Assembly (NCBI GenBank): GCA_050485785.1 | Contig: JBJHCA010000002.1 | Span: forward strand, 1 to 64,000 | Direction: 5' to 3' | Source: JBJHCA01 sp050485785 | GTDB taxonomy: Bacteria; Bacteroidota; Bacteroidia; Chitinophagales; Saprospiraceae | DNA length: 64,000 nt | Shown here: piece after piece, positions 26,201 through 35,800 of the stretch | Numbering within the stretch: position 1 is the stretch's first letter | Layout of the letters: each line of letters opens with the position of its first letter | Position numbers and translations under genes: made by a program | Notes under the pieces: model-generated | What the model saw: only the letters and a program-made list of their open reading frames with translations | Told to the model about the DNA's origin: nothing | Database searches by the model: none

Positions 26201-29200
26201 CGTATGATGTTTGAGCATCGAGTTCGGATATAGTAAACGGTTGCTCTGTAATTGTAATGGTAGCCACACCGGTGGGTTCAAAACCTGCCGGTCCGTATTC
26301 GATTTCCCAGGCAGTACCTGGGCTGTTGTTATCCCAATCGAATACAGCAGAATTAGCCGTTATCGAAGTAAACTCAAACCCTGAAGGAGCCAGACAATCT
26401 GCAGGCTCAAACTCAATGGCACCGGGGTCTGGGGTTGTGCTTCTGATTTCGCCGAAAATATCTACCGGCACAATGGCAGTGAGATCTTCACCAATGGCTT
26501 TGATATTCTCGTTTTGCGGATACAGATTAGTTTGGGCATTGATGAATACCGGATCAAAATCCACACTTAACGAATCAAATCCCGCGCCTTGCCAATCTTC
26601 GAGCGTTTCAAAATCTGTTCCAAAGTAACCTATGTTAGTGTTGCCGGATATTGACTGCATGCTCAGTACATTATTGTTAGAAGTTACCTGAGCTGCAGTA
26701 CTAGTGATATAAATACAATGTTTTGAACCGGAGTTTCCGTTTTCAATGTGAAAAATATTGTTCTTCAACACCACCGGACCACTTCCAGCAACAGATTGCC
26801 AGAAACCTCTTATATTGCTGGTACCAGTTGCTTCGGTATTGGCCAGAGAAATAGAGTTATGGTAAAAATGCAGATGCTCTGTTGCTGCCCCTAACACATA
26901 GATACCATACTGCGTACCACTATTGTTGATATTATAAACCAGATTATTGTAAACATACAAAGGGTCTTCCTCGGTAGCAAAAACTCCACTAAAGTAAAAT
27001 GGATACGCCAGCGAAGTACTGCTGGCAGCCTGTCCTAAAGAGTTATGGATGCGATTATTGTAAATTTCTGTACCCGTCATATTACCACCAACACTGTATA
27101 TTCCGTAAAATGACCCGGTATTGGTACGGTTAGGACGTGAGATATCATTATCGGCAATTACACTTTGTTGAGTACCTCTAAGTCTGATACCGAATACATG
27201 GTAGTCATGCACAATATTATTAGTGATGGTATTATTCAATGAACCTTCACCTGAGGATGCTGCATTGAGAGCAATTCCATAATAACCGCCAATGATGGAA
27301 TTATTGGTAATTGTCAGGTGACTGGCAGCGGGACCAATAGTTGTAGCAGTGATGTCACTTGAACTGGCAACAATACCTGCAAATCCGGTTCCCGACTGAT
27401 CTATATTATTCTGGATTACACAATTATGAAGTGTGATATGCTGAGCCATGTCTTTAAGATGAACAACCCAACCGAAGGTTCCGGTACCAGAAGACATAAT
27501 ATGAAGATCTTCAATAATCACATGACTTGAACCAGTAAATCGAAGTGTATATCTGTCAGCACTCACAGAAGGTGCAAAATTGAGGACATTGCCATTACCG
27601 TTAACAGTAACTGTATTTGTTTCATTGGTGAGAGGAATATTGAACACTTCAACTTGTTCATAAATTGAATCTGTTTCAACATTAAGAACTACAGGTCCGG
27701 CAATTCCACCACAATAGAGATCCTCAAAAAAGTCGGTGAAGGTTGTATAGTCGGGATCTGTACCACCAAGGGTATAAGTTCCGGCAGGAAATGGAGGACA
27801 CAATGTTGTGAATGTAAGGGGGCCGGCCCAATCAGACAAGTCACCCGGTCCACAATTTGTCTGAATGTAAACATCATAGGTATTTTGAGTAGTAAGACCT
27901 GTAATCATAAATGCTGTTGAATCTGAAACCACGGTGGTTCCGGAACCCTGAGTAAAGCCTTCCGGGCCAAATTCAATGTTCCAAGAACCGGCTTCGCTGT
28001 TATCGACCCACGAAATCCAGGCATAAGTATCGCTAATCAGGTCAGCGTTCATATCCGAAACAAAGAGACATGTTGGAGGCTGAAACTGGTAGGCCCCCGG
28101 GTCAGGATTTTCAGGCCGGATCTCACCGGTAATATCCAAAGGAACAATGGCTGTGAGATCAGCCCCTATTTCTTTGATGGCACCATTTTGCGGTATTACC
28201 ATCAGCTGTTCGTCCTGGAAAATTGGATTTTCAGTTGTAGACAATGAATCCATCCCTGTTCCCAACCAGTCTTCAAAAGTTTCATACCCTGTGCCAAAGT
28301 ACCCGATGCCTGTGGTTCCTTCGGTACTGACCATGCTAAGAACATTATTATTGGAATAGAAATCAGCACCGCTGTTGGTAAAATAGATGCAGTATTTGGT
28401 GCCACTGTTACCATTAGCTACATGGAATATATTGTTCACCAACTGAACCGGTCCACTGCCGGCTATACTCTGGAAGTATGCCCGGATAGCGCTTGAACCC
28501 GTAGCTTCTGTATTGGCTAACGAAATGGTATTATGATAAAAATTGAGGTAAGCGGTGTTAGCGCCCAATACATAAATACCGTATTGTATACCACTGTTGT
28601 TGATATTGAATACTGTATTATTGTAAATATTGACCGGTGCCAGTTCATCTCCCACAACTGCATTGAAATACATGGGGTAGGCCAGCGATGTACTGCTGGC
28701 TGCCATGCCCCGTGAGTTATGGATCTGATTATTGGAGATATCAGTACCGGACCAATCTCCACCCAATGCATATACACCGTAAAAAGATGCTGTGTTAGTT
28801 CGGTTAGGCCGGGTCATTTCATTGGCATTGATCGAGGAGTTGGTTAATGCCCTCACATATAACCCAAAAGAGTTATAGTCTATCACCAGATTGTTTTCAA
28901 TTAGGTTATCGGCAGAACCTTCACCTGATGAAGGGCCATTGAAAGCTAAGCCATAATGTCCGCCAATGACTTCATTATTGGTAATGGTGATATTGTGACC
29001 AGTAAAACCGGCAGAAGTAGCCAGAGTATTACTGTTGGTAACCACAATACCTGCAAATCCGGTACCGGTTTCCGTAATATTGTTTTCAATGGTACAATTG
29101 TCAATGGTAATATGTGAAGCTTCATTGGCAATGTGGACTACCCAGCCATAAGTGGTATTACTGGATGATTGGATATGAAGATCCTCCAGCGTAATGTAGC

Positions 29201-31997
29201 TGGCACCGTCAAACCGTACAGTTGGACGATCTGCAGAAACAGATGGTGAGAAGTCAATGACGTTGCCATTGCCCTGAATGGTGACAGTACTGGAATCTGA
29301 AGCTCCGGAGATGGGCGTAAAATAAATTTGCTCTTCAAAGGGTCCGGAATTGGGTTCTACTATAACAGTAAGATGCCCGTTGATTCCACCACATTCAAAA
29401 TAGTCAATGAGTTCAGTGAAGTTCAGGAAATCGGATGAAGGAGTACCTAAAGTAACGGTGCCACTGATCAGATCACAGAGTGTGGAGAAAGTAAACGGGC
29501 CGGCCCAATCGCTGTTGACGCCCATTGCACAGATGGACTGTATATAGAAGTCATAAGAAGTTTGCGATGAGAGTCCTTCGAGTTCTGTAAAGGTTTCAAC
29601 AGTAACGCCGGCTGTGCCGCTTCCCTGCACAAAACCTTCAGGGCCGTATTCGTAGTTAAATGCCACTGATGGGGAGTTTTCAAACCATGACACGGTAGCA
29701 GAAACATCAGTAACATCAGCAGAAAGGCCTCCCGGTGATGCACAAGCGGGAGGTTCAAATTGAATAGCTCCTGCCGAAGGTGTATTTGGGCGCTGGACAC
29801 CGAAAAAGTCAAAAGGAGCTACATCGTTTAGGTCTGTACCTAAAGTTGCCACCACTCCGGTTTGAGGTTCAAGATTCGAAGTCTCATCAATAAAATCGGG
29901 GTCAATGGCTACACTGTTTGAATCGAAACCTGCATCCTGCCAATCTTCCATTGATTGAATAGCAGAGCCGTAAAAGCCAATGTTATTGGTACCTCCCGGG
30001 CTTGCCAGGCTGATCACGTTATGATCAGAATACACCTCTGCATTGGCATTACTGATGTAAATACCGGTGTTTACACCTGTATTGCCATTGTTTATATGAA
30101 AGATATTGTTTTTTAAATCGATAGGGCCGGCATTGACAGAAAAGAAAAACCCACGTATGGCACTGGTACCTGTAGCACCAGTATGGGCGAGTGACACAGA
30201 GTTATGGTAAACATTGACATGTTGTGTGGCTGTACCCAGGAAGTAGATACCATACTGTGTACCGCTATTATTAATATTATAAATCAGGTTGTTATAGATA
30301 TTTGCAGGAGAGGAAGAAGTGCCAAATGTACCGGTGCTGTATATGGGATAAGCCGCAGAAGTACTGCTGGCAGCAAGGCCCAGGTTGTTATGAACGATGT
30401 TGTTGTAAACATCGGTTCCGGCCATACCGCTGTTGAGGTAAATACCATAAAAAGTACCGGTTTGTACACGGTTAGGTCTGGTAATTTCATTTCCATAAAA
30501 AACACTGTTTTCCTGTCCCCTGATATAAAGACCATACAAGTGAAAATCGCGAATAACATTATTGGCGATATAGTTATTCTGTGACCAGGGAGCACCGGTT
30601 GGCCCGTTTACCACCAATCCATAGTATCCACCAATAATTTCACAGTTAGTCACGGTGAGGTTACTCACGGATAAGCCATTGGTTACTGCACTGGTATTAC
30701 TGGTACTGGAAGCAAAGGCTGCATATAGAGTACCGGTAGCCGTAGTATTGGCTTCAATAATACAATTGTTGAAAGTAACATGGTTTGTATTATCCAACAA
30801 ATGAACGGTAAAGCCAAACTCCCCGCTTACAGATCCCAGAGAGAGTATGTGCAAACTGTCGATTATCACATAGCTTGTACCGATCATTTTAAGCGTGGCG
30901 CGCTCATTGGTATTGGTTGCGAGATACTGCAAGGTATTTCCATTACCATTGATTGTTACAACAGCGTTCGGGCCTGAGCCCGGAAACTCCTCAAAAGTTA
31001 TTTGTTCAAAAAACGGGCCTGACCCTGGAGTAACATTGATAACAACATTTCCAGCAACACCACCACAGTTTAGAATTTCGGCCAACTCAGTAAAGTTATC
31101 GAAATCAGCACTTGAACCTCCAACAGTATAAGTACCTTCTTCAAGAGGCAAGCACAGGGTAGTAAATGTAAGCGGCCCAATCCAATTGCTGAATCCATCT
31201 GCGCCACAATCCTCACGAACCCAAAATTCATATTGTGTCGTCGGATCAAGGTTTTCAGCTTCAAAAGAAGTTTCCATAACCGGTGTACCTGCAGCAATTG
31301 GCTCACCGGTGCCTGCAGCCTGTACAACAGCCTCCCAGCTATTGTCAATACTTGGAGAAATCCAGGAAAACACCGCTGATGTTGCGCCTAATTCAGTAAT
31401 GGAAGGATTAACTGGATCAATGCATGAAGGTATGGAGTCAATAAATACATGCAAAGTCCACGTATTATTTACAACATAAGCATATTGCAAATTACAACCA
31501 GCAGGGTTGGTACCAAAAACACGTTTCGCGTCCATAAGAAAGGTAATATTTCCTGTTAACCCGTTAAACTCGGTTAGGCTTCTTTGGTGGCTAACGGTAC
31601 CTCCGGCATTTGTAGTACCGGCTGCATAAACCATTTCGCCGGTATCATAGGTTGATGACCAAATTCTGCTGCGCTGTTCCGACATCCATGAACCACCCTG
31701 TGAGATCATGTCGTATTCCACATCCACACCAGTTATCCACATACCTTCGGGGATAACAAATGACATGGAATCAGCACATGGTGCAATGGTTGAAGGATCA
31801 GCAGGACTTTCATGGAAAGATTCAATATCGCCCCCAGAAAAAGTCATGGACAAAGTATCGCCAAAGGCAAATGAAGATAAGGCGGACAGGCTTAATAACA
31901 TCAATGCAGCAAAACCTGTGACAAAACTGCTAATCCTATAACTGTCAAGTTTTGGAGCAAGCCGATGATTGGTAAGCATAGTACGGGTAAATTTCAT
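23214..31997 (-). CDS. GG1: giant T9SS-secreted beta-helix/Fn3 mosaic protein
   Basis: 2927 residues from the ATG at 31997 (MKFTRTMLTNHRLAPKL, signal peptide about 1-46). The frame is open to 32093, but the extra 32 residues look like leader. Order: an unrecognised domain of about 137 residues (31440-31840), Fn3, then three beta-helix modules each followed by Fn3 (29755-31135, 28080-29465, 26400-27790). Next come a MAM/jelly-roll-like domain (25620-26120, ending NGWAIDDVYV), two Fn3 domains, an Ig-like domain interrupted by a cassette (24410-24850), three further Ig/PKD-like domains and a T9SS type A sorting domain (23217-23460: YPNPFEQFVDITW, then AAGTYRLELSSLPAGSY). It is probably a cell-surface adhesin or glycan-binding protein. 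No catalytic site is evident. It is the left-most gene of a five-gene paralogous array. Confidence 0.88.
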   Translation of the reverse strand: MKFTRTMLTNHRLAPKLDSYRISSFVTGFAALMLLSLSALSSFAFGDTLSMTFSGGDIESFHESPADPSTIAPCADSMSFVIPEGMWITGVDVEYDMISQGGSWMSEQRSRIWSSTYDTGEMVYAAGTTNAGGTVSHQRSLTEFNGLTGNITFLMDAKRVFGTNPAGCNLQYAYVVNNTWTLHVFIDSIPSCIDPVNPSITELGATSAVFSWISPSIDNSWEAVVQAAGTGEPIAAGTPVMETSFEAENLDPTTQYEFWVREDCGADGFSNWIGPLTFTTLCLPLEEGTYTVGGSSADFDNFTELAEILNCGGVAGNVVINVTPGSGPFFEQITFEEFPGSGPNAVVTINGNGNTLQYLATNTNERATLKMIGTSYVIIDSLHILSLGSVSGEFGFTVHLLDNTNHVTFNNCIIEANTTATGTLYAAFASSTSNTSAVTNGLSVSNLTVTNCEIIGGYYGLVVNGPTGAPWSQNNYIANNVIRDFHLYGLYIRGQENSVFYGNEITRPNRVQTGTFYGIYLNSGMAGTDVYNNIVHNNLGLAASSTSAAYPIYSTGTFGTSSSPANIYNNLIYNINNSGTQYGIYFLGTATQHVNVYHNSVSLAHTGATGTSAIRGFFFSVNAGPIDLKNNIFHINNGNTGVNTGIYISNANAEVYSDHNVISLASPGGTNNIGFYGSAIQSMEDWQDAGFDSNSVAIDPDFIDETSNLEPQTGVVATLGTDLNDVAPFDFFGVQRPNTPSAGAIQFEPPACASPGGLSADVTDVSATVSWFENSPSVAFNYEYGPEGFVQGSGTAGVTVETFTELEGLSSQTSYDFYIQSICAMGVNSDWAGPFTFSTLCDLISGTVTLGTPSSDFLNFTELIDYFECGGINGHLTVIVEPNSGPFEEQIYFTPISGASDSSTVTIQGNGNVIDFSPSVSADRPTVRFDGASYITLEDLHIQSSSNTTYGWVVHIANEASHITIDNCTIENNITETGTGFAGIVVTNSNTLATSAGFTGHNITITNNEVIGGHYGLAFNGPSSGEGSADNLIENNLVIDYNSFGLYVRALTNSSINANEMTRPNRTNTASFYGVYALGGDWSGTDISNNQIHNSRGMAASSTSLAYPMYFNAVVGDELAPVNIYNNTVFNINNSGIQYGIYVLGANTAYLNFYHNTISLANTEATGSSAIRAYFQSIAGSGPVQLVNNIFHVANGNSGTKYCIYFTNSGADFYSNNNVLSMVSTEGTTGIGYFGTGYETFEDWLGTGMDSLSTTENPIFQDEQLMVIPQNGAIKEIGADLTAIVPLDITGEIRPENPDPGAYQFQPPTCLFVSDMNADLISDTYAWISWVDNSEAGSWNIEFGPEGFTQGSGTTVVSDSTAFMITGLTTQNTYDVYIQTNCGPGDLSDWAGPLTFTTLCPPFPAGTYTLGGTDPDYTTFTDFFEDLYCGGIAGPVVLNVETDSIYEQVEVFNIPLTNETNTVTVNGNGNVLNFAPSVSADRYTLRFTGSSHVIIEDLHIMSSGTGTFGWVVHLKDMAQHITLHNCVIQNNIDQSGTGFAGIVASSSDITATTIGPAASHLTITNNSIIGGYYGIALNAASSGEGSLNNTITNNIVHDYHVFGIRLRGTQQSVIADNDISRPNRTNTGSFYGIYSVGGNMTGTEIYNNRIHNSLGQAASSTSLAYPFYFSGVFATEEDPLYVYNNLVYNINNSGTQYGIYVLGAATEHLHFYHNSISLANTEATGTSNIRGFWQSVAGSGPVVLKNNIFHIENGNSGSKHCIYITSTAAQVTSNNNVLSMQSISGNTNIGYFGTDFETLEDWQGAGFDSLSVDFDPVFINAQTNLYPQNENIKAIGEDLTAIVPVDIFGEIRSTTPDPGAIEFEPADCLAPSGFEFTSITANSAVFDWDNNSPGTAWEIEYGPAGFEPTGVATITITEQPFTISELDAQTSYDVYIRVDCGTEFSEWGGPGTFTTACEAYVLPFFEGFDGVSVPCWTFPDGQSNWQFGNSWPPPSSQTGVPHAFFNWSPSVSNYSFSMLSPIFDATEATNDILLDYVLFLNGFSTAGSPNFMVVEYKTLSADNWITIDSINYQDYGNVDTEFNKTDEVLTGMSGQMFQIRFRVFGESSSSLNGWAIDDVYVRELSLCPQVSDIVVSDITSTTALVAWTENGSATSWDIEYGPTGFEPTGIPTVTGVTNPYMISGLDELTSYDVYVRADCGALGTSPWTEPYWVDPVTFTTQAVCPQVANIEVDSITPFSAVVSWTEQGTATLWDIEYDTAGFTPTGIPTVSGVTNPYSITGLDENTSYDVYIRADCVADGTSVWVGPVEFTTDCVPPDISVLGDTICSGESTMLFAFSSDAEANFNWYDAPEGGNLISQSDTLVTPELTSTTTYYVEASSGAGSFNVGPLDPTIGAASSFTSLSAQSMIFEVYQTMTIEQVTMFPSGTGLIDLEVRTDDNDVTIFNQVYSVTGDGNSPVVVNVNLTLEPGEYWIGGNTSTSTTGLIRNSSGAVYPYEIPGLMAITGNTFSPGYYYYYYNWLISAGCTGDRVPVTAVVEPAPDVDLGSDMTICESDSLILEGPEGYDDYLWTITTASGIDFSLDQSILVEETGTYALAVTSAFGCMASDTVDISVSALPEFEVSATNTSLCIGDSVTLTATGTDLVFSWSHDVENGVTFAPDETATYTVTATNADGCTAEQQITITVNEYPDVTAGASATEVCSGNMVTLTGSGADSYEWSHGVTDGEPFVITETTTFTVVGTSNGCSSEAEITITVNPLPEVSLTLAVDTVCIENGPVTLTGGSPEGGEWSGPGVTDNTFDPTDLDPGTYTIIYTYTDANGCSAEAQGEIVVELCVNIRDITLTDVVVYPNPFEQFVDITWNQLPGSDAEFRVIDLMGRTLSLTQLDDQQAAAGTYRLELSSLPAGSYFLEIRSGEAVFRTTLVRIQ
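26400..31135 (-). repeat. Three beta-helix/Fn3 supermodules in GG1
   Basis: Each unit opens with a signature of the type GTYTLGGTDPDYTTF...CGGIAGPVVLNV...GNGN, continues through a parallel beta-helix rich in Asn ladders (IYNNLVYNINNSGTQYGIY, NNIFHIENGN), closes with PDPGAIEFEP, and is followed by an Fn3 of about 90 residues. Unit starts lie about 1.67 kb apart. Confidence 0.8.
31440..31840 (-). other. Recurrent domain of about 137 residues (copy in GG1)
   Basis: Starts FSGGDIESFHESP. Key motifs are PEGMWITGVDVEYD, MSEQRSRIW, LTGNITFLMDAKRVFG and YVVNNTWTLHVFID. The same pattern recurs three times in GG3 and once in GG4. I do not recognise a named family. Confidence 0.65.
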
Positions 31998-32360
31998 AAT
32001 AGAAAGATTTAAATGTATCTGAGTTGGGTAGTTAAAAAGGTTTAGTAGGAATTGATCACCATTCACCGGCAATGATTGAGGTCGGTTTGCCAATGAAACA
32101 TGATCATAATAACGTGAACAGACAGCTTCCGAAGAACTTGCCTTGCCGACTTCATTTCGTTTTTCAGGAAAGGTTGCTGAATAGGTTTATGACCAGAGGT
32201 GATTGACAAGGCAGCACAGGTTTCCGGATTGCTGACCTGATGGCCGAATTGGAAGCTTTGACATTCCAATTTTACATTGACCGGCACAATGCGGTCTATA
32301 TTCCGGGAATATGTATATGGAAACGCTACCTGTATAACAAGCACTTATTTGTTTGAAACG

Positions 32361-32368
32361 CAAATATA
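32361..32368 (-). promoter_or_regulatory. Putative -7 box of GG1
   Basis: TATATTTG on the minus strand matches TAnnTTTG, followed upstream by an AT-rich tract. It implies a leader of about 357 nt to the ATG at 31997. No TTTG lies at the -33 spacing. Confidence 0.45.
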
Positions 32369-32617
32369 GGGATACTTTTTGAAGTATAAAAACATACATT
32401 AACTTAATTTCTTACAATCTAAATATTTTTCATTTTAACTAATGCTTTGTATTTAATCTTTTTAATTTTTATCATTTCTTTTTATTCCATAATAAGTTTA
32501 CATGCTTTATTTTATTCATTATTTAATCACGTATAATTAAGCTTTATCTTATTTGAATATCACTTTTTGAATTCTATATCCCGTATAAATATTTACCCTT
32601 TTCGCTATTTTGACAGA

Positions 32618-32633
32618 ATTTTCGAACGAAAAT
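32618..32633. promoter_or_regulatory. 16-bp palindrome upstream of GG1
   Basis: ATTTTCG-AA-CGAAAAT, a perfect inverted repeat with 7-bp arms, flanked by imperfectly symmetric bases (GACAG / CGTCTG). It lies about 250 bp upstream of the GG1 -7 box. It could be a regulator site. Confidence 0.3.
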
Positions 32634-32770
32634 CCGTCTGGTCGTGCATCTTATTGAACTCAGATCGATTCTTGATTCCATAAACTATTGCCGACGCGTT
32701 ATTACCCTGCGTGCCATGCCAGGTTTTCGGCGATGCACAACAAAGAGTTATATAAAACAGCAATCCCAAA

Positions 32771-32808
32771 ACAAAAACCGGGTACCAACCTTTTAAGTCG
32801 ATACCCGG
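32771..32808 (-). terminator. Rho-independent terminator of GG2
   Basis: On the minus strand CCGGGTA (32802-32808) pairs with TACCCGG (32778-32784), then TTTTTGTTTT. It lies 87 bp past the GG2 stop, and its arms and flanks resemble those of the GG1 terminator. Confidence 0.75.
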
Positions 32809-32894
32809 CATTTATTTGGTTGATCCGGCCGAGGACAGGACTATCTTTATTGATCACTTTTTGTTTTCCGGGCACCTGAGGCCCGTGGTCATGT

Positions 32895-35800
32895 TTACTT
32901 CATTTTAACCATTGTACTTCTGAACACAGCTCCACCTGAACGAAGCTCCAGGATGTAAGAGCCTGCGGCCAGCGAATTGAGTTCAAGTCTGTACGTACCT
33001 GCAGATGCCTGCTGTTCGTCAAGCGTGGTCAACATCAGTGTGCGCCCCGTCATATCGATGATGCGCAGCTGTGCGTCCATGCCCGGCAGTTGCTTCCAGG
33101 TAACATCTACAAATTGCTCAAACGGGTTAGGGTAAACCGCTACGTTAGTGAGCGTGATATCGCGGATGCTGACGCAGGTCTGAACTACGATATCAGCCTG
33201 GGCTTCGGCAGTACAACCGTTGGCATCGGTAAACGTATACGTAATAGTGTACACACCGGGTTCCAGATCTGAGGGATCAAATATACTGCCTGTAACACCT
33301 GTGCCCGACCAATCACCACCGGCCGGCGAGCCACCTGTCAGGTTAACAGAACCACTTTCGATACAAACGCTGTCAACGCCCGGAGTAAGGCTCACTTCAG
33401 GAATCGGGTTCACCACGATGGTTACTTCGGCTTCAGATGAACATCCGTTGGCAGTACCCACCACAGTGAAAGTAGTGGTTTCTTCAATGGTAAAAGGTTC
33501 CCCATCAGTTACCCCGTGCGACCATTCGTAGGATTCTGCTCCACTACCGGTAAGTGTAACCATATCGCCGGCACAAACTTCCGTTGCCGAGGCATTGGCC
33601 ATTACTTCCGGATATTCATTGACCACAATAATGATCTGCTGTTCTGAAGTACAACCTTCTGCATTAATGGCTGTAACCGTGTAGGTAGTTGTTTCAATGG
33701 GCATGAATGCTACGCCGTTTTCCACATCATGCGACCATGAGAACACGAGATTAGCTCCTGATGCCGTAAGGGTTACATCATCACCCATACAAACTTCCGT
33801 GGCAGAAGCAACTACTTCAAACTGTGGCAGAGGAGTAAGGGTAATTTCAAAAGTGTCTGAACCAATACATCCTTGAGAACTGGTCACTGCCAAAGCGTAG
33901 GTACCGGCTTCAGCCACCATCAATGACTGTGCCGTTGAAAAGTCTATACCGGCAGTAGTTGTGATCGTCCACAAGTATTCATCAAATCCTTCCGGTCCTT
34001 CGAGCAGAATAGAATCTCCTTCGCAAAAAGCCACATCAGCACCTAAATTCACCATAGGTGCAGGTTCAACCACAGCGGTTACCGGCATACGCGGGCTGAC
34101 ACAACCAAAGCCAGCACGGTAAAACACCTCACCATTGAAGCCTCTGTTGGCATTGTTACCGGTAAACTGACCACACAAACCGGAACCTACTGTCAGTGTG
34201 AGGTCAGCATTGGAATAAGGAGTAGGACCTGTGACGTTGGTATAAGCAGAATTGTAGTTCAGGTATATACCCGTCAACTCCCCTTCATAAATTTCAATGG
34301 GCGTAGGCAACTGTATGTTGAACAATTGCCCACTGGTAGTAGAAGGTATATTGATAGTTGCATGAAGGGTCCATGCACCTGGATTGAGCTCATTACCCAG
34401 GTAAGTTCCCATGCGGGTATATACATTTACGGTAGTATTAGTGGCCGTAGCATTTGCTCTGGCATAGAAGCTGTCAATGGCAATATCCTGGTTAGGAAGG
34501 ATATCAAACATGACTCCACCGCCGCAACTGTTTCCACCCTGATTTTGAGTAAACAATGAATTGGGTATGGGAACAGTCCCAGACACTGAGGATACATAGA
34601 AAGTTGAAGTAGACTGAAGTCCGGGAATTTCAAAAACATCGCCTTCAAATAAAATATCGCCTCCTTCCGGCTGATCGTACCAGGCAAAAGATGCTGCAGT
34701 GTCCAGTGAGCCTGCAGACAGCATAGCCGTTCCTCCCTGACAAACAGTATCACCCAAAACCGTCAGATCCGGTGGGGCACACAGCGTGAACCAAGAAACA
34801 GGGCCGGTCCAGAATGAAGTACCGTCCACTCCGCAATTAGCTCTCACGTAAACATCATAAAAAGACAATTCATTGAGGCCGGTAATTGTGTATGGGTTGG
34901 TAACTCCTGAAACAGATGGAATTCCTGTAGGAGTAAAGCCTAATTCTCCATATTCGATATCCCAGCTTAGGGCATATCCTAAGTCGGTCCATGATACAAG
35001 GACTGACTCAGAAGTAATGTCGTCCACTTCAATATCAGACACGGCAGGACAAAGATCGAGCGTGGTAAAGGTCACGGGATCCATCCAGTGAGGTTCTGTC
35101 CAGATTGACGTACCGGAAGCACCACAATCTGCTCTAACATAAACCTCATAAGTTGTTGCCGGATCAAGGCCGGAAATGGCAAACGGGTTACTTACACCGG
35201 AAACGGTAGGAACACCTGTTGGGATAAAGCCCTGCGGGCCATATTCAATATCCCATAGGGTGGAAGTACCGGGGCTGTCCCATGAAACGGTTGCACCGTC
35301 ATTGGTAATGGCTGAAACCACGATATTGGTAACCGGGGCACAATCCGTAACCGTAAACTCAACCGCACCCGGGTCAGGTGTAGTACTTCTTACGGTGCCA
35401 CCTATATCGACCGGCACTGTAGCGGTCAGGTTTTCGCCCAGGCCTTTTATGGCTGGGTTTTGCGGCGTTAGATTCAGCTGAGCGCTGACAAACTGCGGAT
35501 TTGAAGTAACACTTAACGAGTCAAACCCTGCGCTTTGCCAGGCAGACAAGGTGCTGTAATCCGTTCCGAAGTATCCAATATTACTGGTACCGGTAGTGGA
35601 TTGCATGCTTAGCACATTATTGTTGGATGTTACTTGAGCTGCCGTACTGGTGATGTAGATACCGTATTTAACTCCGTTATTGCCATTCTCAATGTGGAAT
35701 ATATTGTTCTTGAGCACCACGGGACCACTACCGGCTACAGATTGCCAGAAACCTCTGATGGCACTGGTTCCGGTAGCCTGTGTATTGGCCAGAGAGATAG

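Larger units (their letters stand above)
31998..32894. other. 897-bp region between GG1 and GG2
   Basis: No gene. From right to left it holds the GG2 terminator (32771-32808), a palindrome (32618-32633), a very AT-rich stretch (by hand count 31 G/C in 32401-32580, 17%), the GG1 -7 box (32361-32368) and a predicted GG1 leader of about 357 nt. The leader contains a palindrome ATATTCC-G-GGAATAT (32298-32312) and a hairpin AATTGGAA/TTCCAATT (32247-32271). Confidence 0.6.
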
